Shown piece by piece: positions 1 through 5,573 of a DNA stretch of 9,026 nt (positions are counted from its first letter, which is position 1; every line of letters begins with the position of its first letter). Below the pieces are notes generated by a model. That model ran no database searches, was not told the DNA's origin, and saw only the letters and a program-made list of their open reading frames with translations. The DNA comes from DATLWN01 sp964492895 (lineage in GTDB: Bacteria > Pseudomonadota > Zetaproteobacteria > Mariprofundales > Mariprofundaceae). The stretch spans positions 1 through 9,026 of the forward strand of contig CAZBLR010000050.1 of assembly GCA_964492895.1 (NCBI GenBank), read 5' to 3'. The position numbers and the translations under genes were made by a program.

Positions 1-533
1 ACCGGCTTGTTGATCTCGGCCGTGGCCTTCTTGGACACCGCCTCGATGTCGTCGCCGATCAGGCCGATCGGACACTCGGACTGCACCGAGATGCCCTTGT
101 GCAGCGGGAACAGCGTCTCGCACTCGTCGATCAGCTTGGCCAGCTTCTTGTCGCCACCGAACACGATGTCCTTTTCCTGGAAATCGGAGGTGAAGTTCAT
201 CGTCACGAAGGTGTTCACACCCGTGGTGCCGATGTAGTAGTTACGGCGTCCGGCACGGCTGTACTGGCCGCAGCCGACAGGGCCGTGGCTGATGTGGATC
301 ATGTCCTTGATCGGACCCCACACCACACCCTTGGAACCGGCATAGGCGCAACCGCGGATGGTCATAACACCCGGCAGCGACTTGCGGTTCGAGGTGATGC
401 ATTTCTTGGACTGCTCCAGCGACGGGTCGTTCACCGCCAGGTGCTTGGTGCGGTCCTTCTTCGCCTTCTCCGGGTAGACCTCGAGGACTTCCTGGATGAG
501 AGCTTCGGTTTGTTCAGTTGTCATTGAGCTCAT
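1..533 (-). CDS. nifD: Nitrogenase MoFe protein alpha chain NifD, N-terminal part (cut by window edge)
   Basis: This is the first 177 codons of the alpha subunit of dinitrogenase, the cytoplasmic alpha2beta2 MoFe protein that reduces N2 at FeMo-co with electrons passed from NifH through the P-cluster. The three alpha-chain P-cluster cysteines are visible: C62 in RGCAYAGSKG, C88 in GPVGCGQ and C154 in SECPIGLIGDD, at the same numbers as in the Azotobacter protein. The FeMo-co ligands lie beyond the window edge. The start at 533 is chosen because AAGGAGG (540-546) sits 6 bases upstream; the next ATG, at 524, would be 15 bases away. The gene follows nifH in the same direction with a 128-base gap and no convincing promoter of its own, so it is probably transcribed from the nifH promoter. 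The frame is open and intact up to base 1. Identification is secure. Confidence 0.98.
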   Translation of the reverse strand, partial: MSSMTTEQTEALIQEVLEVYPEKAKKDRTKHLAVNDPSLEQSKKCITSNRKSLPGVMTIRGCAYAGSKGVVWGPIKDMIHISHGPVGCGQYSRAGRRNYYIGTTGVNTFVTMNFTSDFQEKDIVFGGDKKLAKLIDECETLFPLHKGISVQSECPIGLIGDDIEAVSKKATAEINKP

Positions 534-576
534 TTCTTTCCTCCTTCGCCACCAATCTGTGGACGAGTTCGTTGAC

Positions 577-593
577 GGAGGCACAGCGCCTCC
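577..593 (-). repeat. Small hairpin upstream of nifD
   Basis: GGAGGC (577-582) and GCCTCC (588-593) can pair around a 5-base loop. It lies between the large GC hairpin and the nifD ribosome binding site. It could be a secondary processing or stability element. With only 6 bp in GC-rich DNA, chance is possible. Confidence 0.4.
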
Positions 594-622
594 CGATTAG
601 CTGTGACCTGAGTGCCCGGATC

Positions 623-646
623 GCCCGGCCGGAGATCCGGCCGGGC
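623..646 (-). repeat. Perfect 10-bp GC hairpin downstream of nifH
   Basis: The arms GCCCGGCCGG and CCGGCCGGGC pair perfectly around a 4-base loop (AGAT on the plus strand). The hairpin begins 16 bases after the nifH stop codon. No run of T follows on the minus strand, so it does not look like a normal intrinsic terminator. Hairpins between nifH and nifD are known in other diazotrophs, where they are thought to protect the 3' end of nifH mRNA so that more NifH than NifDK is made. That role here is inferred from position. Confidence 0.75.
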
Positions 647-661
647 TCTCCGACTGCAGGA

Positions 662-1549
662 TCAGGCGGTAGCGACAACCTCATCGGCGGCCGTCTTGCC
701 GACGATGGAGAGGTCTTCCTCTTCCATGATGCCGAACTCCATCAGCAGCTCTTCGAGCTCGTCCATGGTGCACGGGGTCGGGATGGTCAGGTTCTTGTTG
801 TCGACGATCTTCTGCGCCAGCTGACGGTACTCGTCGGACTGCTTGGCCTTGGGATCATACTCGATGCAGGTCATGCGACGGATCTCGGCGCGCTGCACGA
901 CGTTGTCACGCGGCACGAAGTGGATCATGTGGCTGCCCAGCTTGGCGGCCAGAGCCTCGATCAGCTCGTCCTCGCGGTCGGTGTTGCGGCTGTTGCAGAT
1001 CAGGCCTGCCAGACGCACGCCGCCGGAGTTGGCGTACTTCACGATGCCCTTGCAGATGTTGTTGGCGGCATACATCGCCATCATCTCGCCGGAGCAGACC
1101 ACATAGATCTCCTGCGCCTTGTTCTCGCGGATCGGCATGGCGAAACCGCCACAGACCACGTCGCCCAGCACGTCGTAGAACACGAAGTCCAGATCCTCTT
1201 CGTAGGCGCCCTCCTCCTCGAGGAAGTTGATCGAGGTGATCACGCCGCGGCCGGCACAGCCGACGCCCGGCTCCGGACCACCGGACTCGACGCACTTGAT
1301 GTCGGCGTAGCCGGTCTTGAGCACGTCGTCCAACTCCAGGTCCTCGACGGTACCAGCCTCGGCAGCCAGCTCCATGATGGTGTTCTGGGCCTTCGAATGC
1401 AGGATCAGACGGGTCGAGTCTGCCTTGGGATCGCAGCCGACGATCATCACCTTCTTGCCCAGCTCGGCCAGAGCCGCGACCAGGTTCTGGGTGGTGGTCG
1501 ACTTGCCGATACCACCCTTGCCATAGATTGCACATTGTCTCATTGCCAT
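662..1549 (-). CDS. nifH: Nitrogenase iron protein NifH (dinitrogenase reductase)
   Basis: NifH is the homodimeric ATP-dependent reductase that delivers electrons to the NifDK MoFe protein. The product is 295 residues, the normal length. The P-loop GKGGIGKS is at 10-17. The two [4Fe-4S] cysteines are C98 (GVGCAGRG) and C133 (DVVCGGF), and R101 is the arginine that DraT ADP-ribosylates in organisms that have the DraT/DraG switch. The sequence is almost collinear with the Azotobacter protein through residue 285, and its tail is about five residues longer. The start at 1549 is supported by AAAGGAG (1557-1563), 7 bases upstream, and by the family N-terminus MAMRQCAIYGKGG; the open frame runs upstream to 1813 but that extension is not NifH-like. 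It is first in the nifHD operon and is driven by a near-consensus sigma54 promoter with NifA sites. Confidence 0.99.
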   Translation of the reverse strand: MAMRQCAIYGKGGIGKSTTTQNLVAALAELGKKVMIVGCDPKADSTRLILHSKAQNTIMELAAEAGTVEDLELDDVLKTGYADIKCVESGGPEPGVGCAGRGVITSINFLEEEGAYEEDLDFVFYDVLGDVVCGGFAMPIRENKAQEIYVVCSGEMMAMYAANNICKGIVKYANSGGVRLAGLICNSRNTDREDELIEALAAKLGSHMIHFVPRDNVVQRAEIRRMTCIEYDPKAKQSDEYRQLAQKIVDNKNLTIPTPCTMDELEELLMEFGIMEEEDLSIVGKTAADEVVATA

Positions 1550-1595
1550 GATTTCTCTCCTTTCGCATTTGGAATGCGGGTGCAGTGCCATGGGA

Positions 1596-1613
1596 AGGCA
1601 AGGGCCGTGCCAG
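1596..1613 (-). promoter_or_regulatory. Sigma54 (-24/-12) promoter of nifH
   Basis: Read on the minus strand, 1613 to 1596 is CTGGCACGGCCCTTGCCT. It matches the RpoN consensus TGGCAC-N5-TTGC, with GG at -25/-24 and GC at -13/-12. The start of transcription is predicted near 1586, giving a leader of about 37 bases that includes the nifH ribosome binding site. Confidence 0.93.
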
Positions 1614-1630
1614 CCTGGAAGCAATCTGTG

Positions 1631-1643
1631 CAAGCAATTGAAA
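1631..1643 (-). promoter_or_regulatory. Possible IHF site between the NifA sites and the nifH promoter
   Basis: On the minus strand this reads TTTCAATTGCTTG, one mismatch from the IHF consensus WATCAANNNNTTR. It sits in a locally AT-rich stretch centred near -51 relative to the predicted nifH start. That is where IHF bends DNA in other nifH promoters so that NifA can reach RNA polymerase-sigma54. The position is more persuasive than the match. Confidence 0.55.
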
Positions 1644-1687
1644 TACATGAGAATTACGGCGAATGGCCGGGACATCGCCCAAGGTCG

Positions 1688-1703
1688 TGTATGCGACAAA
1701 ACA
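1688..1703. promoter_or_regulatory. NifA upstream activating sequence 1
   Basis: This is a perfect TGT-N10-ACA: TGT at 1688-1690 and ACA at 1701-1703. The centre is about 110 bases upstream of the predicted nifH start and about 138 bases upstream of the predicted start of the divergent oxidoreductase gene. Both distances are typical for NifA enhancers, which work in either orientation. Confidence 0.85.
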
Positions 1704-1711
1704 TCTGCCGC

Positions 1712-1727
1712 TGTTCGATTACCCACA
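1712..1727. promoter_or_regulatory. NifA upstream activating sequence 2
   Basis: This is a second perfect TGT-N10-ACA: TGT at 1712-1714 and ACA at 1725-1727. It lies 24 bp centre to centre from the first site. It is about 134 bases from the predicted nifH start and about 115 from the oxidoreductase start. The pair therefore sits almost exactly midway between the two promoters. Confidence 0.85.
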
Positions 1728-1807
1728 AAGGCGTTCGGGGCACATCCGCTCCGGCCAGGCACGAAAAACCACGGCCTCCGGCGACGCGTACGGGGCACAG
1801 CGATGCC

Positions 1808-1823
1808 TGGCATATCCCGTGCT
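1808..1823 (+). promoter_or_regulatory. Sigma54-like promoter of the divergent FAD oxidoreductase gene
   Basis: TGGCATATCCCGTGCT has GG and GC at the required -24 and -12 spacing (GG-N10-GC). It departs from consensus at the last base of TGGCAC and the first of TTGC. Transcription would start near 1834, leaving a leader of about 23 bases with AGGGG (1847-1851) before the ATG at 1857. The shared NifA sites upstream make it credible. Confidence 0.68.
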
Positions 1824-1856
1824 CGCCAAGTGCATCATTTGCGTACAGGGGCGAAC

Positions 1857-3278
1857 ATGAGCAAGCGACTGGTGATGATCGGCAACGGCATGGCGGGCAT
1901 GCGCGCCATCGAGGAGATCATGGAGATCGATGACGCACTGTTCGACATCACGATCTTCGGCGCCGAGCCCTATCCGAATTACAACCGCATCCGCCTGGCC
2001 GAGATCCTGACCGGGGAGGGCACGGTGGCCGGCCTGACGCTGAACGATGCCGGATGGTACGAGACCGCCGGCATCACGCTGCACCTCGGCAAGAAGGTTG
2101 TCCGCATCGACCGGGAGAAGCATCGGGTCATCGCGGAAGACGGTACCACGGCCGAATACGACGTACTGATCCTGGCCACCGGTTCCCACCCTTCCATGAT
2201 CCCGGTGCCGGGCACGGACAAGGCCGGGGTCGTCCCCTTCCGCAACATCGCCGATACCAACGCCATGCTGGCCGCCGCGCGCGTGTATCCGCGTGCGGCG
2301 GTGATCGGCGGCGGCCTGCTGGGCCTGGAGGCGGCCTACGGACTATTGTACCAGGGCATGCAGGTCATGGTGATCCACGACCAGCCGCATCTGATGAACC
2401 ACCAGCTCGACGCCACGGCCGGGCGCATGCTGGGCTCCCGGCTGGCCGCATTCGGTATGGATGTGCGCACCGGCGTGCAGACCACGGAGATCCTTGGTGA
2501 CGACCGTGTCACGGGGCTTCGGTTCGCCGACGGCTCCGGGATCGAGGCCGATCTCGTGGTCATGGCTGCCGGCATCGTGCCGAATACCGATCTGGCGAGG
2601 CAGGCCGGGCTGGACTGCGGTCGCGGCATCACGGTCGATGCCCATATGCGATCGATCAGCGACCCGGCCGTCTACGCCGTCGGCGAGTGTGCGGAATGCG
2701 ACAATCGCACCCACGGCTTCGTCGCCCCACTGTTCGCGCAGGCGAAGGTCCTGGCCGCCCATATTGCAGGCAGGCAGACGGCGCCCTACCGCGACACAGC
2801 GCACGGCACCCAGCTCAAGGTCTCGGGCGTGGACCTGTACTCGGCCGGGGATTTCGGTGCCACGGAGGGCGCCGAGGCCATTCTCTACCTCGACCAGGGC
2901 ATGGACATCTACAAGAAGGTCGTGCTGCGCGATCACCGTGTCGTCGGCTGCGTGCTGTTCGGTGATACTGCCGACGGTCCGCGACTGTTGGACCTGATCC
3001 GTTCGCAGGCCGATGTGACCGCTATCCGCTCGCAGCTGTTGCAGGCCGGGGCGGCGTCCTCCCCCGGCATGCAGTTTTCCGCCGGACCGGCCGGTTTCTC
3101 CGTCGTCTGCGGCTGCCAGGGCGTAGTACGCGGCGACGTCGTCGAAGCGATCCGCGGATACGGACTGACGGACATCTACGGCGTCATGTCCGAAACCCGC
3201 GCCGGCCGCGGCTGCGGCGCCTGCCACGGCGCCATCCAGGCGCTGCTCAACGAGACGATGTCCGGGGTGGCGGCCTGA
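1857..3278 (+). CDS. NirB-like FAD/NAD(P)H oxidoreductase with C-terminal BFD-type [2Fe-2S] domain
   Basis: The product is a 473-residue flavoprotein of the pyridine nucleotide-disulfide oxidoreductase family, resembling the N-terminal half of the nitrite reductase large subunit NirB. The FAD-binding GNGMAG is at 9-14, ATGS at 107-110, the NAD(P)-binding GGGLLG at 151-156 and the second FAD motif YAVGECAE at 273-280. The C-terminal part carries a BFD-like [2Fe-2S] motif: CGC at 418-420 and CGAC at 453-456. The sulfite/nitrite reductase repeats and siroheme domain of full NirB are absent, and the stop is clean, so this is not simply a truncated NirB. The start at 1857 is chosen because the similarity begins at once with SKRLVMIGNG and AGGGG precedes it. 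It is divergent from nifH and shares its NifA sites. I infer a role in NAD(P)H-dependent electron transfer during nitrogen fixation; the acceptor cannot be read from the sequence. Confidence 0.9.
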   Translation: MSKRLVMIGNGMAGMRAIEEIMEIDDALFDITIFGAEPYPNYNRIRLAEILTGEGTVAGLTLNDAGWYETAGITLHLGKKVVRIDREKHRVIAEDGTTAEYDVLILATGSHPSMIPVPGTDKAGVVPFRNIADTNAMLAAARVYPRAAVIGGGLLGLEAAYGLLYQGMQVMVIHDQPHLMNHQLDATAGRMLGSRLAAFGMDVRTGVQTTEILGDDRVTGLRFADGSGIEADLVVMAAGIVPNTDLARQAGLDCGRGITVDAHMRSISDPAVYAVGECAECDNRTHGFVAPLFAQAKVLAAHIAGRQTAPYRDTAHGTQLKVSGVDLYSAGDFGATEGAEAILYLDQGMDIYKKVVLRDHRVVGCVLFGDTADGPRLLDLIRSQADVTAIRSQLLQAGAASSPGMQFSAGPAGFSVVCGCQGVVRGDVVEAIRGYGLTDIYGVMSETRAGRGCGACHGAIQALLNETMSGVAA

Positions 3279-3314
3279 TCGATTTCCGGGCTACGATTCG
3301 ATTCCGGTGCTTGT

Positions 3315-3328
3315 CCCGCCGCAGCGGG
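3315..3328 (+). terminator. Weak possible terminator after the oxidoreductase gene
   Basis: CCCGC and GCGGG pair around a 4-base loop, followed by the T-rich but interrupted TTCTATACCTT. The stem is only 5 bp, so termination here would be inefficient. Confidence 0.3.
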
Positions 3329-3357
3329 TTCTATACCTTCGGATGCACATGGGTATT

Positions 3358-3409
3358 CGCGCGTGCCTGCACGAACCGAAACGAAAGGGGTGTGTTGCGC
3401 GCGTGCCTG
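3358..3409 (+). repeat. 12-base direct repeat upstream of the Sel1 gene
   Basis: CGCGCGTGCCTG occurs at 3358-3369 and again at 3398-3409, 40 bases apart and therefore close to four helical turns. The spacing would suit two protein-binding sites on the same DNA face. GC-rich sequence makes chance repeats more likely, so the role is open. Confidence 0.45.
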
Positions 3410-3444
3410 TGGGATACCTGGTTGCCCGAAAGGAGAGTCGAAGC

Positions 3445-4212
3445 GTGAAAAGGCTGATGCCATGGATGGCTGCCTCATTGGCGTTATACGCTGCGGCCTT
3501 CCCCGCCATGGCCGCAACGGACCAGGCCGGGGGCGACGCGCCGCAGCAGGCGGTTCAGTCCGCTGCCCAGGCTCAAGCTACAACGCCAACACCAGCCCCA
3601 GCCCCGAACCCACTGGACACGCTCCGCCAGGCGGCGCAGCAAGGCGATGCCGCCGCCCAGAACAAGCTGGGGGACCTCTACGCCAACGGCCAGCAGGGCA
3701 TGAAGCAGGACTACCGCCAGGCCGCCCGCTGGTACCGCCAGGCCGCCTTGCAGGGCAACGCCCAGGCGCAGAACAGTCTCGGATCACTGTATGCCAACGG
3801 CCAGGGTGTCAGGCAAAACTATGTCAAGGCCGCCCACTGGTACGAAAAGGCCGCCGCACAGGGCGTGGCGCCGGCGCAGGTCGAACTCGGCATCCTGTAT
3901 TCCGACGGCCGGGGCGTGGGGCGTGACTATCAAAAGGCAAGGCAGTGGCTGATCAAGGCCGCGGACCAGGGCAATGCGAATGCCATGACCAGCCTCGGCA
4001 TCCTGTACGAGCTGGGCCTTGGCGTGCGGCGCAACCGTGTGACTGCCTATGCGCTGTACATGCTTGCCGTTGCCAGCGGCGGCCACCAGGACGCCGTGCA
4101 CTACCGCGATCGCCTGCACGTCTACATCAACCGCGCCGCGCGCGACAAGGCGAAAGACCTGATGCAGCAGATGCTGAAGGCGAAGCGCGTCACGGCGGTC
4201 ATCCAACCATAG
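3445..4212 (+). CDS. Exported Sel1-repeat (SLR) protein
   Basis: The product is 255 residues with a Sec signal peptide: basic MKR, a hydrophobic core, and a likely cleavage after AMA at 21-23. A low-complexity Ala/Gln/Pro/Thr linker follows (about 24-58). Four Sel1-like repeats of about 36 residues come next, at roughly 69-105, 106-141, 142-177 and 178-213, with the usual AxxxLGxLYxxGxGVxxDYxKAxxWYxKAA pattern. The first repeat has one extra residue (NGQQGMKQDY). A basic helical tail ends the protein. Sel1 repeats form alpha-alpha superhelices that mediate protein contacts, so this is probably a periplasmic scaffold; the partner is unknown. The GTG start at 3445 is chosen because AAAGGAG lies 9 bases upstream and the signal peptide begins there; an open frame from 3307 would bury the signal peptide. 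Nothing ties it to nitrogen fixation except position. Confidence 0.88.
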   Translation: MKRLMPWMAASLALYAAAFPAMAATDQAGGDAPQQAVQSAAQAQATTPTPAPAPNPLDTLRQAAQQGDAAAQNKLGDLYANGQQGMKQDYRQAARWYRQAALQGNAQAQNSLGSLYANGQGVRQNYVKAAHWYEKAAAQGVAPAQVELGILYSDGRGVGRDYQKARQWLIKAADQGNANAMTSLGILYELGLGVRRNRVTAYALYMLAVASGGHQDAVHYRDRLHVYINRAARDKAKDLMQQMLKAKRVTAVIQP

Positions 4213-4323
4213 CGCGCCCGTCGCGGGGTCCCGGGAAGCCGCCGACATCCGTCCACAAGCGTTGTGAGCGCCCTACCTGACAAATAATCCGCAACGATGC
4301 ATCGCAAACCCTTGAGCGTTTGC

Positions 4324-4329
4324 TATCTT
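4324..4329 (+). promoter_or_regulatory. Possible extended -10 promoter element
   Basis: TGC-TATCTT (4321-4329) resembles an extended -10 box. It lies about 50 bases before the start of the FMN-binding protein gene. No good -35 hexamer is present, so this is a weak call. Confidence 0.3.
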
Positions 4330-4379
4330 CGATTGGACGATTCCTCGATCAGACCCTGGCCACGACAAAGGAGGGGCGC

Positions 4380-4832
4380 ATGGACGAGAAGATCAAAGCC
4401 AAGATTCTCAAATTATTGTACGAACACCGGATCATGACGATCGCCACGATCAGGCCGGACGGCTGGCCGCAGGCCACGACCGTCGGCTACGTCAGCGAAG
4501 GACTGACCCTGTATTTCCTGTGCGGCCCGGACAGCCAGAAGGCGCGGAACCTGGCGCAGGACGACCGGGTGTCGCTGACCATCGATCACGACACGTCGGA
4601 CATCATGGCCATCACCGGCCTGTCCATGGCCGCGCATGCCGAGGCCGTGACCGACCGGGCCGAGGCGGAGCGGGTGCTGCGTCTTCTGCCCACGAAGTAT
4701 CCCAGGCAACACGCGCTGCCGGTGCAGATGCCGGCGCCGGACGAGGTGCGCATCTTCCGCGTGACGCCGACGGTGATCTCCGTGCTCGATTACGCCAAGG
4801 GCTTCGGCCACACCGACCTCGTGCACTGCTGA
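4380..4832 (+). CDS. Pyridoxamine 5'-phosphate oxidase family (FMN-binding split barrel) protein
   Basis: The product has 150 residues. The N-terminal part (about 5-90) has the split-barrel pattern of this family: a short helix, then IMTIATIRPDGWPQATTVGYV (18-38), LTLYFLC (42-48), and the KARNL segment (54-58) with VSLTID (64-69). These proteins usually bind FMN, or sometimes F420 or heme, and many are small cytoplasmic stress-related reductases rather than true PdxH enzymes; PdxH is longer, about 200 residues or more. The substrate cannot be read here. The ATG at 4380 is chosen because AAGGAGG (4368-4374) sits 5 bases upstream. It is a single-gene unit, followed by a hairpin with a T run. 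Family placement is good, function is open. Confidence 0.85.
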   Translation: MDEKIKAKILKLLYEHRIMTIATIRPDGWPQATTVGYVSEGLTLYFLCGPDSQKARNLAQDDRVSLTIDHDTSDIMAITGLSMAAHAEAVTDRAEAERVLRLLPTKYPRQHALPVQMPAPDEVRIFRVTPTVISVLDYAKGFGHTDLVHC

Positions 4833-4854
4833 GACCGGCCGGCGGCCTCAGCAT

Positions 4855-4876
4855 AAAAGGGGTCAGATCCCTTTTT
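4855..4876. terminator. REP-like hairpin acting as a bidirectional terminator
   Basis: AAAAGGG (4855-4861) pairs with CCCTTTT (4869-4875), with a possible G-T pair inside, around a small loop reading TCAGA. A run of T follows on both strands. It sits between convergent genes and would terminate the FMN-protein gene on the plus strand and the glsB-type gene on the minus strand. The GGGGTCAGATCCC core is typical of hairpins that flank REP-associated tyrosine transposases, and the remnant of such a gene starts right here. Confidence 0.65.
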
Positions 4877-5028
4877 CCTTCTCTACTTTCGCTTCGGGAC
4901 ACCCTCGATGATCATGTCCAACTCTCTGGCCCAATACCTTCTCCACTTCATCGCGGAATCGGTCATTACCCAAAGGAGTCCCCTTTTCCCAAATATTGGT
5001 CAGGCCAATTTTCTTGTTGGCTGCAATG
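4863..5028 (-). pseudogene. C-terminal remnant of a REP-associated tyrosine (Y1/IS200-like) transposase
   Basis: Read on the minus strand, this stretch translates without a stop into about 54 residues containing GTPLGNDRFRDEVEKVLGQR, then VGHDHRGCP, ending KEKGI and a stop at 4865-4863 that lies inside the hairpin. The pattern GxPLGNDRF...ALGRRVG...RGRP is the usual C-terminus of RAYT transposases. The catalytic HUH and tyrosine parts are missing: upstream the frame runs into the end of the glsB-type gene, so most of the transposase has been lost. The remnant is more AT-rich than the genes on its left. The left (5') boundary of homology is approximate. I recognise this from memory of the family and could not align it. 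Confidence 0.7.
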
Positions 5029-5031
5029 GAA

Positions 5032-5283
5032 CTAGGCCTTGTTAACCAAACTAATGATAAATAGCAAAAGAATAGCGCCGACAGTGGCTGTAATTATAGA
5101 GCCTATTAACCCGACTGATGTTAAGCCCAGCAAGCTGAATACGAAACCGCCCAGTACAGCACCAACAACTCCCACAATAATATTACCGATGACGCCAAAT
5201 CCTCTTCCTTTCATGATGTTGCCGGCAATCCACCCGGCTAACGCGCCAATTGCTAAAAATATTATCAAGCTAGTGATATCCAT
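5032..5283 (-). CDS. GlsB/YeaQ/YmgE family small membrane protein (transglycosylase-associated)
   Basis: The 83-residue product is almost wholly hydrophobic and glycine-rich. It has three likely membrane helices at about 3-21, 31-52 and 57-80. The pattern LAIGALAGWIAGNIMKGRGFGVIGNI (split here as GWIAGNIMKG at 17-26 and GFGVIGNIIVG at 28-38) is typical of the transglycosylase-associated family, which includes E. coli YeaQ and YmgE. Members are inner-membrane proteins often induced by general stress; the molecular function is unknown. The ribosome binding site is poor (GGA about 7 bases upstream), and the start lies 12 bases after the stop of the DUF3185-type gene, so translation is probably coupled. 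Base composition is AT-rich compared with recG and the nif genes. Confidence 0.9.
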   Translation of the reverse strand: MDITSLIIFLAIGALAGWIAGNIMKGRGFGVIGNIIVGVVGAVLGGFVFSLLGLTSVGLIGSIITATVGAILLLFIISLVNKA

Positions 5284-5295
5284 GATGCATCCAGT

Positions 5296-5511
5296 TTAAT
5301 TTTTAATGAAAAGGAACATGCCGACAACAAAACTGACAGCACCGGTAATATAGAAAGTCATCACCTTATCCGTATCTGAACCTGTAACAGCTTGTGATAT
5401 TTGCGATCCGACAGAACCAGATAGTTGATAGCCCCATATAGCAAGGCCAATTCCTATAACGACTAGGACAATTCCGATAATTTTCATTGCAGATCCAGAA
5501 CCCATTGCCAT
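5296..5511 (-). CDS. DUF3185-type small membrane protein
   Basis: The product has 71 residues. It has an N-terminal helix (about 9-27, IIGIVLVVIGIGLAIWGY), a polar loop with SQAVTGSDTDK (39-49), and a second helix (about 51-69). The loop motif QAVTGxxTDK is characteristic of the DUF3185 family of two-helix membrane proteins found in many proteobacteria, whose function is not known. The start at 5511 is favoured by AGGAG (5518-5522), 6 bases upstream; later ATGs at 5505 and 5487 lack this. It is first in a two-gene unit with the glsB-type gene. Composition is AT-rich like its partner, which suggests joint acquisition. Confidence 0.85.
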   Translation of the reverse strand: MAMGSGSAMKIIGIVLVVIGIGLAIWGYQLSGSVGSQISQAVTGSDTDKVMTFYITGAVSFVVGMFLFIKN

Positions 5512-5529
5512 GTTGAACTCCTACAGCTG

Positions 5530-5548
5530 AAAGAGATGGAATCTCTTT
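5530..5548 (-). repeat. Perfect 8-bp hairpin in the leader of the small membrane-protein operon
   Basis: AAAGAGAT (5530-5537) and ATCTCTTT (5541-5548) pair perfectly around a 3-base loop. The hairpin lies between the predicted transcription start and the ribosome binding site, ending 7 bases before AGGAG. It could be an operator or an element affecting mRNA stability or translation. Confidence 0.6.
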
Positions 5549-5567
5549 AGAATGACAGCCGATCTAT

Positions 5568-5573
5568 ATTATA
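5568..5573 (-). promoter_or_regulatory. Promoter -10 box for the small membrane-protein operon
   Basis: The minus strand carries a perfect TATAAT at 5573-5568, within GTGGTATATAATATAG. Transcription would start near 5561. There is no good -35 hexamer at 17 bases, so the promoter may depend on an activator or on a stress sigma factor; an alternative reading is TGG-TATATA as an extended -10. Confidence 0.55.

Larger units (their letters stand above)
534..661 (-). other. nifH-nifD intercistronic spacer
   Basis: This 128-base gap lies between the nifH stop and the nifD start. Going 5' to 3' in the transcript it holds a 10-bp GC hairpin (646-623), a smaller 6-bp hairpin (593-577) and the nifD ribosome binding site (546-540). 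I see no -24/-12 element or sigma70-like promoter in it, which fits a single nifHD transcript with internal processing or stabilising structures. Confidence 0.7.
3279..3444 (+). other. Spacer between oxidoreductase and Sel1 genes
   Basis: This 166-base stretch holds a weak hairpin at 3315-3328 and an exact 12-base direct repeat, CGCGCGTGCCTG, at 3358-3369 and 3398-3409. The Sel1 gene's ribosome binding site AAAGGAG is at 3429-3435. I see no clear sigma70 or sigma54 promoter. Confidence 0.5.

Noticed and set aside
1571..1660. Possible third NifA site near TGTGCAAGC (1627-1655)
   Set aside because: The distance between the TGT and the next ACA is 15 bases rather than 10, and the stretch fits an IHF site better.
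1550..1813. N-terminal extension of NifH by 88 residues
   Set aside because: The extension would cover the sigma54 promoter, the NifA sites and the ribosome binding site. NifH proteins start at MAMRQ or similar.
518..1933. Long plus-strand open frame (471 codons) across nifH
   Set aside because: It is antisense to nifH, which is certain from its motifs. Long shadow frames are expected in GC-rich DNA. The frame resembles no known family and has no proper start region.
2343..3227. Minus-strand open frame of 294 codons inside the FAD oxidoreductase gene
   Set aside because: It is antisense to a gene with clear FAD, NAD(P) and [2Fe-2S] motifs and has no ribosome binding site or recognisable domain.
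3307..3444. Longer Sel1 protein starting at GTG 3307
   Set aside because: It would place 46 residues before a clear signal peptide and has no ribosome binding site. The start at 3445 has both.
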